Source of the DNA: Halobacteriales archaeon YIM A00010
GTDB lineage: Archaea > Halobacteriota > Halobacteria > Halobacteriales > Haloarculaceae
Assembly: GCA_025041175.1 (NCBI GenBank)
Contig: JAKCFJ010000002.1
Coordinates: 955,754 to 1,019,753 of the forward strand
Reading direction: 5' to 3'
DNA: 64,000 nt
Below, piece by piece: positions 34,610 through 44,696 of the stretch. The notes beneath the pieces were generated by a model that made no database searches, was not told where the DNA came from, and worked only from the letters and a program-made list of their open reading frames with translations. The position numbers and the translations under genes were made by a program. Positions within the stretch are counted from its first letter, which is position 1. Each line of letters begins with the position of its first letter.

Positions 34610-37108
34610 ATGGGCGTAGCGTCGCGGTTTGTCGGCGTGATCGTCGACCACAGCAGGCTAGCGATCGCGTTGGTGCTCGTGCTCACGGGGATCGTCGCCG
34701 CTGGTGCGATGGTCGGAGAGACGGGGAATTCGGACATCGGCCAGGACGAAACGGACGCCCCCGAGCAGGCGGCGCTCGAGGAGATCGAATCGAGCTACGA
34801 GACGGACAACGCAGAGGTCGCCCAGATCGTCGTTCGGGGCGACGACGTACTCACGCGCGACTCATTGTTGGAGAGCCTCCGGCTCCAACAGCAGTTGCGG
34901 GAAAACGAGTCGATCAACGCGACGCTCGACGACCGCGGGATCGTCGGGATCGAGAACGTCGTCGGAACCGCTGCTGTCGCGGAGGACGCACAAAATCCGG
35001 CGGTAAACGCGACGCTAGACCAACAGATCGCGGAGCTCGAATCGCGCTCCCCAGAGGAAGTCGAGGCTCTGGTCGGGAGGGTACTGGACGGAAACGCGAG
35101 CACCGGGAGGACGGACGCGACCGCGTTCCTGCCGACGGAGACCGATCCGACCACGACTAGCGCCGATGCGCGGATGACGCTCGTCTTCCAGAACGCAGAC
35201 GCGGAGCAGGCGTACGACGCACAGGTCGGAATCGACTCGGTGGTCGAGGAGCGCTTTGAAACCGCGTTCGTCTTCGGCGAGGGGATCGTCGACGACGCGA
35301 GTTCCCGAGCGATCGGGGACAGTTTCCTGATCATCATGCCGGTCGCGCTGCTCCTGTTACTCGCGGCCCTCACAATCGCCTACCGGGACGTGATCGACGT
35401 GGTGGTCAGTCTCACTGGCGTCGGTGTGGTGATGGCGTGGCTCGCTGGCGTGCAGGGGTGGCTTTCGATCCCGTCCAGTTCGCTGCTCATCGCGGTGCCG
35501 TTCCTCCTCATCGGGCTGAGCCTCGATTACTCGTTGCACGTTGTCATGCGGTATCGGGAGGCACGAACGGGTTCGCTCGACACCGCTGATGCGGACGGCT
35601 CACCCACGGCAGCGATGCGGCGAGCGATATCCGGCGTGGGGCTTGCGCTCGTTGTCGCCGCGGCCACGACCGCGATCGGCTTCTTTTCGAACTACGCCAG
35701 TCCGTGGGGGTCGATCCAGGACTTCGCGGTGTTGAGCAGCACCGGCATCCTCGCCATGCTCCTCGTGTTTGCGGTGTTCGTTCCGGCGCTCAAGCTCGAA
35801 GCCGAGCGGCTGCTCGACCGGTTCGGCCGGGAGCGACGGCGGCCCGCGTTCGGGGACGCCGGCAGTCCGGTGGGCCGGGGACTCTCGGCCATCGCAACCC
35901 TCACCCACCGAGCACCGATCGTGGTGCTCATCACCGCGGTGTTGCTCGCCTCGGGTGGTGGGTACGGCGCGACCGGGATTGACACGGAGTTCAACCAGGC
36001 CGATTTCCTCCCGGAAGACGCCCCAGAATGGATGGACTCGCTTCCCGAGCCGTTCGCGCCCGACGACTACGACGTGGGCGAGCAGTTCGCGTATCTCAGC
36101 GACAACTTCCGCCAACGCGGGGAGGGAACGGAGGCACAGATACTCGTTCGTGGGAACGTCACCGATCCGGCGGTGCTCACCGCGATCGATCGCGCGTCCA
36201 GCGCGAACGGGACGGGGAACGAACGCGACACGATCGTCGTCGGGAGGGATGGCGCTAGCGTGGAGAGTCCTGTAACGCTCCTTCGGGACGTTTCGGCCAC
36301 CAACGAGTCAGTTGCGAACGCCATCGAGACCCGAGACACCGACGGCGACGGCCTGCCGGACCGCGACGTTGCGGGGGTGTATGACCGCCTGTACACGGCC
36401 GCCCCCGAACGGGCCGAGACGGTGCTCCACCGATCCGAGAGCGGGACGTACGAATCGGCTCGGCTGATCGTCGGGGTTCAGCCCGGGGGCAGCGCTGCAT
36501 CGATCTCAGAGGACGTCCGTGACCTCTCAGGGGAGATCGAACACCGAGCGCCGGTGACGGCGCTAGCGACGGGCGGACCGGTCATCACTGCCGTCGTACA
36601 GGGTGCCCTGTTCGAGACGCTGGTCGAGGGGTTCGCCATCACGCTCGGGGTCATCCTCGCGTTCCTCATCGGGCTGTACTGGTGGCGCTACCGCGCACCC
36701 GATCTCGGCGTGTTGGTGGTCGTTCCGGTGCTCATCGCGCTCGCGTGGTTGCTCGGTACCATGGCGGCGCTCGACGTTCCGTTCAACAGCGAGACCGTCG
36801 TGATCACCAGCCTGGCGATCGGTCTCGGCGTGGATTACAGCGTTCACCTCGGGGAGCGCTTCATCGATGAGCGCGACCGACACGACAGCGTCGAGACCGC
36901 GCTGTCGGCGGCGCTCACCGGAACGGGCGGCGCGCTGCTCGGAAGCGCGCTGACCACGGCCTCCGGGTTCGGAGTGCTCGCGCTCGCGCTCTCGCCACCG
37001 CTACAGCGGTTCGGGCTGGTGACTGGTCTCAGCATCGTCTACGCGTTCATCGCGTGCGTGACGGTGCTCCCGAGTCTCTTCGTCGTTCGAGCGCGGCTGA
37101 GGGCGTAA
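34610..37108 (+). CDS. RND-superfamily (MMPL-type) exporter
   Basis: 832 aa with the two-fold repeat of this family: one membrane helix, an external domain (about residues 45-220), five helices, then the same arrangement again. The sterol-sensing-like helices carry LLIGLSLDYSLHVVMRYREA and AIGLGVDYSVHLGERFIDER, with the proton-relay type Asp-Tyr-Ser pair in each half. It probably moves lipids or other hydrophobic compounds. Start ATG at 34610. It follows the wHTH/DUF7521 pair by 115 nt. Confidence 0.92.
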   Translation: MGVASRFVGVIVDHSRLAIALVLVLTGIVAAGAMVGETGNSDIGQDETDAPEQAALEEIESSYETDNAEVAQIVVRGDDVLTRDSLLESLRLQQQLRENESINATLDDRGIVGIENVVGTAAVAEDAQNPAVNATLDQQIAELESRSPEEVEALVGRVLDGNASTGRTDATAFLPTETDPTTTSADARMTLVFQNADAEQAYDAQVGIDSVVEERFETAFVFGEGIVDDASSRAIGDSFLIIMPVALLLLLAALTIAYRDVIDVVVSLTGVGVVMAWLAGVQGWLSIPSSSLLIAVPFLLIGLSLDYSLHVVMRYREARTGSLDTADADGSPTAAMRRAISGVGLALVVAAATTAIGFFSNYASPWGSIQDFAVLSSTGILAMLLVFAVFVPALKLEAERLLDRFGRERRRPAFGDAGSPVGRGLSAIATLTHRAPIVVLITAVLLASGGGYGATGIDTEFNQADFLPEDAPEWMDSLPEPFAPDDYDVGEQFAYLSDNFRQRGEGTEAQILVRGNVTDPAVLTAIDRASSANGTGNERDTIVVGRDGASVESPVTLLRDVSATNESVANAIETRDTDGDGLPDRDVAGVYDRLYTAAPERAETVLHRSESGTYESARLIVGVQPGGSAASISEDVRDLSGEIEHRAPVTALATGGPVITAVVQGALFETLVEGFAITLGVILAFLIGLYWWRYRAPDLGVLVVVPVLIALAWLLGTMAALDVPFNSETVVITSLAIGLGVDYSVHLGERFIDERDRHDSVETALSAALTGTGGALLGSALTTASGFGVLALALSPPLQRFGLVTGLSIVYAFIACVTVLPSLFVVRARLRA

Positions 37109-37141
37109 AGCGAACTGGTCGAGCGGTGGAGACCGTCGGGG

Positions 37142-38671
37142 TTACCGATATCGTTGGAGCGTCGGTTCGAGGTAGCGGCGCAGGAGGTATGCCCCGACGA
37201 GCGACGACGGGAGATACACCAGCCAAGCTGTTATCGATCCTATGGTGACCTGAAGCGTGTGAGTGCCGATCGGGATCGGAACGCCGCTCACGCCCGTGTA
37301 GAGCATCCAGACGAAGCTGACAACAGGAACAGCGGCGAGGAGGTTCCAGCCAGTCGGATGGGTGCTGTAGCCGTGATCGAACCGATCCCGCCACGGGACA
37401 CTGGTGAGCGCCCAGAGCATCCCGACAACGCCGACGATCACGCTCCCGAAAGCGATGGCTCCGATCACGAAATTCAACACACTCCCCAGATGCACCGGTC
37501 CAGCCGTCACTGCTGGAACCCATGGTCCGACCGGTTCCGTTTCAGCGACCGTTATGGCGCGGAGCGACAGATCGCCACCGAGGGAAGTGAACAAAACCAC
37601 AGCGGCGACCACCGGTCCCAAGCGAGAACCGAGCAGAAACCCCGTTATTCGCTGTCGACGCCGGTTGGTCCACCACGGACGGGTGAAAAGCCACTCCATC
37701 ACCCGTGGATGGCGGTGTAGTATCGATCCGACAATGCCGGCTGCAAACAGGCCGAAAAAAATGCTACACCCGATGGTTACGACGAGCACGTACACGACAG
37801 CGACGCCCGCGTAGACGGCTCCCGGGTCTGTGCCGAGGAAGGCGGTCAGAGCGAAAATACTGATGCCAAAGAGATGGACGCAGACCAGCGGCCAGAGCGT
37901 CGCCCGACCGGCGGGTCTGAAGCGCTCGCGGATTCGTGGAGTCTCGAAGGGAAGCGGAGTAGCGACCGCGTAGCACAGATAGCTCACACCGAGACACGCG
38001 ATTAGGATGCCGTATTCGACGGCGGGCGAGCCGTCCGAAACACCGAGCATCGCTACGGCTTCGCTCACAAAGAAGATCAAGGCGACCGTTGCGGTGAGAC
38101 GAATGACTGTCGGTCCGGTCACGAGGCTACCGAGCAGATCCCGGGTCGCCTGTGATGAATGGAAGTGTTTTTGATGCCATCGCTTGGGGAAGCGTCGAGC
38201 CGCTCGTATCCATGCGACCACGCCACGAAGCCGATCCCACCCCGATCGGTCGGTGTGTGACTCCCGATCGTGGCTTGCCGTGCGGTCGCGCTCACGCGTC
38301 TGGGTCTCCGTCTGGCGTCCCGCACGCGTCTGTGATCGTCTATCTTCCTGTTTCCGGTTGCGACGCCGGCGTTGGCGACGTTGCTGCTGTCGCTGCCGGC
38401 GTCGATCGCTGCGCTGCTCGTGGTCGGTTTCTGTGCTCGCCTCCGAAGCGTTGGTGTTTCGATTCCGATCGTACCGTCGGCGGTCCTTCGGATTCAACAG
38501 CGTTTCTTTGGCCTCCCGAACCCGCATGAGTTTTTCCTGTGCGTTCGGGTCGTCGCTGTGATCGGGATGGTGTTCTTTCACCTTCTCCCGATAGGCCTGC
38601 TTGATCTCCGCTTTGGATGCGTCCGGGTCGACACCGAGAACGTCGTAGTGAGAGTCAGTCGATCCAGTCAT
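37142..38671 (-). CDS. J-domain protein with membrane region
   Basis: 509 aa. The J domain (residues 8-70) has the HPD motif (HHPDHSD). A very Arg/Gln-rich charged linker follows (about 70-145), and the remaining 340 residues hold several hydrophobic segments. A membrane-anchored J protein would recruit a Hsp70 to the membrane. It lies 19 nt downstream of the Hsp70-like gene, in one unit. Confidence 0.85.
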   Translation of the reverse strand: MTGSTDSHYDVLGVDPDASKAEIKQAYREKVKEHHPDHSDDPNAQEKLMRVREAKETLLNPKDRRRYDRNRNTNASEASTETDHEQRSDRRRQRQQQRRQRRRRNRKQEDRRSQTRAGRQTETQTRERDRTASHDRESHTDRSGWDRLRGVVAWIRAARRFPKRWHQKHFHSSQATRDLLGSLVTGPTVIRLTATVALIFFVSEAVAMLGVSDGSPAVEYGILIACLGVSYLCYAVATPLPFETPRIRERFRPAGRATLWPLVCVHLFGISIFALTAFLGTDPGAVYAGVAVVYVLVVTIGCSIFFGLFAAGIVGSILHRHPRVMEWLFTRPWWTNRRRQRITGFLLGSRLGPVVAAVVLFTSLGGDLSLRAITVAETEPVGPWVPAVTAGPVHLGSVLNFVIGAIAFGSVIVGVVGMLWALTSVPWRDRFDHGYSTHPTGWNLLAAVPVVSFVWMLYTGVSGVPIPIGTHTLQVTIGSITAWLVYLPSSLVGAYLLRRYLEPTLQRYR

Positions 38672-38690
38672 AGAAATCGAGATCGTCGTG

Positions 38691-40271
38691 TCAGCGGAGC
38701 GCCGGAAGGTTCTGTTTCATCGCGGAGATCTCCTCGGCGGCCAGACCGAAGACGGATTCGATAGCGATCTCGTCGCCGATCTCGTGGTCGACATCCTCGG
38801 CGCTGACTTGGAGTAATCCATCCTGATCGACGGCAAACGAGACCTCGATATCCGGTTTTCCGGCTGGTCGAAGCGGGAGCGGACCAATTTTGAACTCGTC
38901 AAGCAGCTCAGTCTTCGAAAGTGATCCTTCTCCTTGATGGACGGAGATGAAAACGTACTTTTGATCGTCGACAACTGTCGAGTACAGCTTCGTTTCGTTC
39001 GCCGGGATTGGCGTGTTTCGGGAGATAAGGACATCGTAGTAGGTGTCGTCTGGAGAACTCCTGTGGGCCTCAATCCCCACTGACTGCGGTGTGACGGTGA
39101 GCAACACGATGTCGGCCGCATCACGCGTTGTCGGGACGTCAGCGGTAGTACGCCCCACAGGGACCTCACCGGAATCGTCGTCAGGAACCGGGAGGGTGTC
39201 TTCGTCGAGAATGGCCGCCTGTGCGGCTGCGCCGAGGGCGACCGCTTCGTCGGGGTTGACACGCGTGGCGGGCTGCGTTCCGAAAAACTCCCCAACGCGT
39301 TCGCGGACAGAGGGCATCCGGGTCGCACCCCCGACAAGCAACACCTCGTCAACCGACGCCGGCGTGTACGCCGTCGGTTCGAACAGTTCCTCACACAGCG
39401 TGATCGTCTCCTCGGTGAGGTCTTCCGTCAGCTGCTCGAACTGGGTCCGGGTGAGCGTTCGTTCGATGTCGTACGTGTCGCCACCGAGTTCCAGAAACGG
39501 GATCGTGATTTGGGTCCGTTGCCGCGTCGAAAGCTCGTGTTTGGCCTGTTTTGCGGCGTCGAACATCCTCGCAGTAGTGACTGGGTCGTCGATCGTGGCA
39601 CCGTGCTCAACAGAGAGGTGCTCTTCGAGCCAGTCGACGATGCGCGCGTCCCAATCGTCGCCACCGAGGTTCGTATCGCCGTTGGTCGCAATGACCTCGA
39701 ACACGCTGCCACTGATCTCGATCAGGGAGCTGTCGAACGTCCCGCCACCCAGATCGTAGACGAGCACGGTCTGGTCGGTGCCCGTGCGTAATCCGTAGGC
39801 GAGACACGCCGCCGTCGGCTCGTTGAGAATCCGTTCGACGGTGAGGCCCGCGATCTCTCCAGCGTGTTTGGTCGCTTGGCGTTGGCGATCGTTGAAATAC
39901 GCCGGCACCGTGATCACCGCCGTATCAACCGACCGGCCGAGAGCGTCTTCAGCGTCCCGACACAGCTTCTTGAGAACGAGTGCTGCGATCTCCTCGGGCG
40001 TGAACGCACTCTTGTCTCCTTCCTCGCCGAGCAGAATCTCCTCGTCGGTGCCCATGTACCGCTTGGCCGAAAACACAGTGTGGTTCGGGTATTGGACCGC
40101 TTGGTTAACGGCCTGTGCGCCGACGAGCGCCGTCCGCCCGTCGAAGGCGACGACCGACGGCGTGAGCCGATCCCCACGAGTGTTCGGGAGTATCTCGAGA
40201 TCCGATCCAGTCGAATGCCCGACAGCGCTGTTGGTCGTCCCCAAATCAATCCCGATCATCTCCGCTACCAT
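38691..40271 (-). CDS. Atypical Hsp70 (DnaK-like) protein, short
   Basis: 526 aa, about 100 residues shorter than canonical DnaK. The nucleotide-binding domain is intact (IGIDLGTTNSAVGH, VPAYFNDRQRQATKHAGEIA, YDLGGGTFDSSL, LLVGGATRMPSVRE). A substrate-binding beta domain follows (about residues 390-510, VEVSFAVDQDG-like DIEVSFAVDQDGLLQVSAED), but the C-terminal helical lid is missing. It pairs with the membrane J protein, so it is probably a dedicated system rather than the housekeeping DnaK. Confidence 0.9.
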   Translation of the reverse strand: MVAEMIGIDLGTTNSAVGHSTGSDLEILPNTRGDRLTPSVVAFDGRTALVGAQAVNQAVQYPNHTVFSAKRYMGTDEEILLGEEGDKSAFTPEEIAALVLKKLCRDAEDALGRSVDTAVITVPAYFNDRQRQATKHAGEIAGLTVERILNEPTAACLAYGLRTGTDQTVLVYDLGGGTFDSSLIEISGSVFEVIATNGDTNLGGDDWDARIVDWLEEHLSVEHGATIDDPVTTARMFDAAKQAKHELSTRQRTQITIPFLELGGDTYDIERTLTRTQFEQLTEDLTEETITLCEELFEPTAYTPASVDEVLLVGGATRMPSVRERVGEFFGTQPATRVNPDEAVALGAAAQAAILDEDTLPVPDDDSGEVPVGRTTADVPTTRDAADIVLLTVTPQSVGIEAHRSSPDDTYYDVLISRNTPIPANETKLYSTVVDDQKYVFISVHQGEGSLSKTELLDEFKIGPLPLRPAGKPDIEVSFAVDQDGLLQVSAEDVDHEIGDEIAIESVFGLAAEEISAMKQNLPALR

Positions 40272-40436
40272 GTGCTATCCACATACTCACACCATATTTA
40301 TTAAAATTAACATTCGTGCCTCAGACTATCCGACAGTGTGCCACTCGGGGAGAGCCACGACACTCGGGACGGGTCTGTTCGTCTCCCGGCACCGATCTGG
40401 GGTCGTTTATATCCTGCGCCTTTGAAGGGGACCCAC

Positions 40437-41495
40437 ATGCTCAAAGAGACACCCTCGATCGGAACGAGCGGTCCGGTTCCGATCGGTATCAAGATCGGGA
40501 GCACCCGGACCGTCGTCGCTCGGCCGCAGGACGAGGGGATCGAGACCCACGCAACGCTCACCTGTTTGGCCACGTACGAGGATGTGTTGTCGGGGACGAG
40601 CCGCGTCATCTACGGCGAGGAAGCAGCGTACGAGTATCCCGAGCGGGTCGAGTTCATGCTCCGGACGGGGCTGCCCGAGGACGACGAGCGCGCGGCGGCC
40701 ACAGGAACGTTTTTCGATCGGATCGTCCGTGCGAACGACCTTCCGGAAGACAGCGTTGCGGTGTACGCCATCCCGGCGATCAACAACGAAGATGGCTTGG
40801 AAAAGCTGGCAAGCGTGGTCGAAGAAACCGATGTCGGCCGTCGGCTCATCCGAGGGTATCCGGAGTCGTTGTGCGGGTCGATCCCCGCGTTCGGTCCGGA
40901 ACTGACGGCGATCGGACGCGTCTTCATCTCGATCAACATGGGGTCGACGAACATCGGTGCGTGCGCCTACCGCCGCGGGGAGCAGCTGTCGCGGTTTGCG
41001 ACGGGATCGATCGCCGGCAACGATGTGGACCGGTGGATCGCTGCCAACGTCGAAGAGGAGACCCAGGGTCGGGTCCACATCGATGGGACCACGGCGAGAG
41101 AATACAAAGAGCAACGCGGCGATTTTATCGACTTCCAGCCGTTTACCGACATCATCCAACAGCCCGGTGGAGGCACCCACGAGTTCACCATCGAGCGCAG
41201 CGTGATGGACGCGCTCGATCGGTACGTCGACGAAGCCGTCGATGGGATCGCAAACGAGTTCCTTCCCCGGCTGGCGAACGACCACGCGAAGATCTACAAA
41301 CACGCGCTCGACGAGCCGATCGCTCTCACGGGCGGGATGGCGGCCATCCCCGGCCTGCCCGAGACGTTCGAGGATCGTCTGGGCGAAGAACTCCAACACG
41401 ACGTGAACGTGATCGCGCCCGACGAACCCGAAACCGCCGCCGCTCGTGGCGCGTTCGATCTCGCACAGCAGTTCATCGAAAAGGAGTGGTACTGA
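40437..41495 (+). CDS. Actin-like protein (salactin/volactin-like)
   Basis: 352 aa with the actin/Hsp70 ATPase fold. The phosphate-1 motif reads GIKIGSTRTVV, with Lys in place of the usual Asp. The phosphate-2 motif reads SINMGSTNIG, with Asn in place of the usual Asp. The adenosine motif is PIALTGGMAAIPGL. Haloarchaeal actin homologues salactin and volactin affect cell shape or division; membership is inferred from fold, length and host group. ATG at 40437, with a TATA-like GTTTATATCC about 28 nt upstream. It is divergent from the atypical Hsp70. Confidence 0.75.
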   Translation: MLKETPSIGTSGPVPIGIKIGSTRTVVARPQDEGIETHATLTCLATYEDVLSGTSRVIYGEEAAYEYPERVEFMLRTGLPEDDERAAATGTFFDRIVRANDLPEDSVAVYAIPAINNEDGLEKLASVVEETDVGRRLIRGYPESLCGSIPAFGPELTAIGRVFISINMGSTNIGACAYRRGEQLSRFATGSIAGNDVDRWIAANVEEETQGRVHIDGTTAREYKEQRGDFIDFQPFTDIIQQPGGGTHEFTIERSVMDALDRYVDEAVDGIANEFLPRLANDHAKIYKHALDEPIALTGGMAAIPGLPETFEDRLGEELQHDVNVIAPDEPETAAARGAFDLAQQFIEKEWY

Positions 41496-41510
41496 CTACG
41501 ACAGCAGTCA

Positions 41511-41945
41511 TTACACGTAATCAAGCGGATCGTACCGGGTAACGAGTTCGTCAAAATCGGAATCGAACGTGAGAACACCGTCGATTTGACGCTGTTCACA
41601 GAGCGTGATGAGTGTGGCATCAGTGAAACTCAGCGCTTGATCCTCGTATCGTTTCCACGTCTCGATCGAGGACCGGAACACATCCCTTCCGACGTGTATG
41701 ATATCAAAAATTGAAGGGAACGAACCGCGACCGAGGATACGATCGGAGAGCGTTTTCGCGGCTTCGAAGGAATGCGTTCGTTTTCGGGTGAGTGTGATCG
41801 CTTGGTCGTACACGTAATCACTCACGTACGGTTGGCCGAACGCTCCCGTGAGGAGTTCATCGATGATCTCGACGGCTGCATCGTGTCGGTTGGCGTCCGT
41901 ATCGTGGTGGGCGCACAGGACGCCAGTGTCGAGGAGGACGCTCAT
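41511..41945 (-). CDS. vapC: PIN-domain toxin (VapC-like)
   Basis: 144 aa. PIN ribonuclease motifs are visible: LLDTGVL at the start, SFTDATLITL and LTFDSDFDEL near the end, supplying the acidic residues that bind metal. Start ATG at 41945 overlaps the upstream gene by 4 nt. VapC toxins cleave RNA and are held inactive by the cognate antitoxin. Confidence 0.9.
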   Translation of the reverse strand: MSVLLDTGVLCAHHDTDANRHDAAVEIIDELLTGAFGQPYVSDYVYDQAITLTRKRTHSFEAAKTLSDRILGRGSFPSIFDIIHVGRDVFRSSIETWKRYEDQALSFTDATLITLCEQRQIDGVLTFDSDFDELVTRYDPLDYV

Positions 41946-42217
41946 CCGTACAGTTCCTCGTCGATATCTTCCTCGGTCGTTCGTGTTCCGGACGCGATCA
42001 TCCCGTCGTGGAACGCGGATCGGTCCGCTGCATCGAGTTCCGTGATCGTATCCCGAAACGATTCGATGAGATCATCCGTCGACTCGACAGCTCGATCGAC
42101 AATGCGAGAAAGGATCTCCTGTTGGGTTACCTGTCGTCCCGTCTTGAGCCGGATTTCCGCCTGTAGCTCCTCGAGATCCGACTTCGTTTCGTCATCCATT
42201 TTCACGGATGTGACCAT
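41942..42217 (-). CDS. VapB-like antitoxin
   Basis: 91 aa. The N-terminal SVKMDDETKSDLEELQAEIR with GRQVTQQEILSRIVDRAV is a ribbon-helix-helix-like DNA-binding region. The acidic C-terminus is typical of antitoxins that wrap the PIN toxin. It precedes and overlaps vapC, the usual order. Confidence 0.82.
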   Translation of the reverse strand: MVTSVKMDDETKSDLEELQAEIRLKTGRQVTQQEILSRIVDRAVESTDDLIESFRDTITELDAADRSAFHDGMIASGTRTTEEDIDEELYG

Positions 42218-42344
42218 GTGTAGTAGAAGACTCTACTCAGTAATAATTGACACCGTCCTACTGCCTAGTCGACAGCCGTCCTGTCGCTCGTAGCTCCGAC
42301 AGAACACCAACGATTAAGCGGCCACACCTGAATATACGCCCAGT

Positions 42345-43751
42345 ATGTCAGCAGAACAGGCGGAAGCAGGAGGCAGAGGGAACTGGTTCGAGCGGGCGGG
42401 CCACCGCCTTGCGGGCGTGGTCGAGCGATGGATGCCGAGTCCGTTCCTGTTTGCAATCATCTTGAGTTACGTAGTGTTCGTTGCGGGCATCGCCATCGAA
42501 GGAGCCACGCCGACTGGGATGGTCGGTTACTGGTTCGATGGCTTCTGGACGTTTCTCTCGTTCGGCATGCAGATGGTGCTGATTCTGATGACGGGCTTTG
42601 TCATCGCGTACCACCCGCGAGTGAACGGCGGGCTTCGGCGGCTGGCACAGCTCCCATCGACCGGTCGGCAGGCGGTCGTCGTGGTCGGCGTGTTCTCGAT
42701 GGCCATCGCGTGGGTGCACTGGGGGTTCAGCCTGGTTCTGGGAGCCATTTTTGCCCGCGAAATGGGGATCGCTGTCGAGGAAAACGGGATCGACGTGCAC
42801 TACCCGTTGTTGTGCGTGGCGGGGTACATGGGCTTGGGGTTGACGTGGCACTGGGGGCTGTCGGGATCAGCCCCGTTGTTGCTCGCCACGGAGGGCAACG
42901 AGTTCATCGCGCTCGGCGTACTCGACGGGGTTATCAGCACGACCCGAACGATCTTCCACCCCTACGCGCTTGCGTTGACCGCTCTCGGGATCGGGTACGC
43001 GGGAATCATGTTGGCGCTTCTCACGCCGGCATCCGATCGATCCCGCTCCATCACGGCGTATCTTCCATCCGAGGATCTCGAACGGGAACGGGCGACTACC
43101 CGTTCCCGGTCGGATCCGCGAACGCCGGCCGAGCGAATCGACAACAGCCGGGTGCTCGGCGGGGTGATCGCGGTGACGGGGCTGCTCTACGTGGGGTCCC
43201 TGTTCGCCACCGAAGGGCTGGACGCGCTCACCCTGAACGTCGTCAATTTCGGCTTCCTGTTCCTCGGTGTCGCCCTATACACCCGACCTGCCGTCTACCG
43301 CGAGCGGTTCGAGGAGGCAGCCTCTGCCGCGTCGGGGATCATCCTCCTCTTCCCCTTTTTCGCGGGCATTCAGGGAATGATGAACGCCTCCGGGCTGTCG
43401 GAAAGGCTGGCCGAGACGCTGCTGTCGGTCTCGACACCGGAGACGTTCCCCGTCATCGCGTGGCTCACCGGCTCGATCGTCAACCTCTTCGTGCCGTCGG
43501 GCGGCGGCGAGTGGATCGTGCTCGGACCCTCGGTCGTGGAGGCCGCACAACAGCTGGGTGTCCCGGTCGGGCAGGCGACGATCGCCTACGCCGTGGGTGA
43601 CGCACACACCAACCTGCTCAACCCGTTCTGGGCGCTCCCACTGCTGGCAATCACCGGACTCAAAGCCCGCGAACTGTTCGGCTACGCGGTCGCCATGCTG
43701 CTGTTGCTCATTCCGTTTCTAACCGTCGTGCTACTGGTCCTCCCCTACTGA
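42345..43751 (+). CDS. Short-chain fatty acid transporter family protein (AtoE type)
   Basis: 468 aa with about 12 hydrophobic segments. It resembles the AtoE/TIGR00366 family (ERWMPSPFLFAIILSYVVFV, NLFVPSGGGEWIVLGPSVVE, AYAVGDAHTNLLNPFWALPL). Members are thought to take up short-chain fatty acids; substrate not proven here. Start ATG at 42345. Confidence 0.88.
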   Translation: MSAEQAEAGGRGNWFERAGHRLAGVVERWMPSPFLFAIILSYVVFVAGIAIEGATPTGMVGYWFDGFWTFLSFGMQMVLILMTGFVIAYHPRVNGGLRRLAQLPSTGRQAVVVVGVFSMAIAWVHWGFSLVLGAIFAREMGIAVEENGIDVHYPLLCVAGYMGLGLTWHWGLSGSAPLLLATEGNEFIALGVLDGVISTTRTIFHPYALALTALGIGYAGIMLALLTPASDRSRSITAYLPSEDLERERATTRSRSDPRTPAERIDNSRVLGGVIAVTGLLYVGSLFATEGLDALTLNVVNFGFLFLGVALYTRPAVYRERFEEAASAASGIILLFPFFAGIQGMMNASGLSERLAETLLSVSTPETFPVIAWLTGSIVNLFVPSGGGEWIVLGPSVVEAAQQLGVPVGQATIAYAVGDAHTNLLNPFWALPLLAITGLKARELFGYAVAMLLLLIPFLTVVLLVLPY

Positions 43752-43863
43752 CCGCTTCGAACAACCCTCCACAGCCGATCCCACCACCGGTCTCTGGATG
43801 AATATGATAAGTGACACCATACACCAAAGATAAATACTCACAGGACGACTATCCAGCACGACC

Positions 43864-44595
43864 ATGCAAGCCCGTCAAACACCCGCGTTCGAAACGCCGG
43901 ACCACCGACGAATCTACGAATACGTCGAACAGCACGGGGCAGTCGCCCCCCGCGAGGTGGCAGAGGCAGTCGGGATGGATCCCGAGAAGTTCAACCACGA
44001 GTTGACGATCCTCAAGCGCGACGGTTATCTCGAAGAGCGCGACGACGCGCTGCGCGTGGATCTAGAAGCTGGCACCGCCGAAGAGTACACCAACGACGAG
44101 GCCGAGTTCGTGATTCGACCGGCACGCCAGGAGGATCTCTCGGGGATCGTCGGCGTGATTCGGAGGATCACCCGAGAGAAGACGTATCTGGTGGCCGAAA
44201 GCGTGGTCGAGCAGATCGATTTCGAGGGCGTTCTCATCCGGCACAACGACGTGGAGACGCGGATGTTCTTCGTCGCCACCGTGGGAGGCGACGTGGTCGG
44301 GTGGGCACACCTCGAAGCGCCCGAGCTCGAAAAACTCAGCCACGCCGCAAAACTGACGGTCGGCGTGCTCGAGGAGTACCGCCGCCACGGCATCGGGGGA
44401 CACCTCCTCCACCGGAGTCTCGAATGGGCCAGCACCCACGGCTACCGGCGGGTGTACAACTCCATTCCAGCCACGAACCAGGAGGCCGCCCGGTTCCTCG
44501 AAAACCACGACTTCGAGACCGAGGCCATCCGCAAGGAACACTACATGATCGACGATGAGTTCACCGCCGAGCTGATGATGGCGCGATCCCTGTAG
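43864..44595 (+). CDS. GNAT N-acetyltransferase with N-terminal HTH
   Basis: 243 aa. Residues 15-60 look like a winged helix (APREVAEAVGMDPEKFNHEL, then LKRDGYLEERD). Residues 80-240 are a GNAT domain with the acetyl-CoA loop LEEYRRHGIGGHLLHRSLEW and the late ATNQEAARFLENHDFE motif. The acceptor is unknown. Confidence 0.9.
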   Translation: MQARQTPAFETPDHRRIYEYVEQHGAVAPREVAEAVGMDPEKFNHELTILKRDGYLEERDDALRVDLEAGTAEEYTNDEAEFVIRPARQEDLSGIVGVIRRITREKTYLVAESVVEQIDFEGVLIRHNDVETRMFFVATVGGDVVGWAHLEAPELEKLSHAAKLTVGVLEEYRRHGIGGHLLHRSLEWASTHGYRRVYNSIPATNQEAARFLENHDFETEAIRKEHYMIDDEFTAELMMARSL

Positions 44596-44696
44596 CTCTA
44601 TCCCACCACGCCGATCGGACGGTGGATCGGCCGCCACGCTGTGAACGTGAAACGTGAGATATAATTGGCTGTGTTGGGTAGATTGAGTCGGTATTC

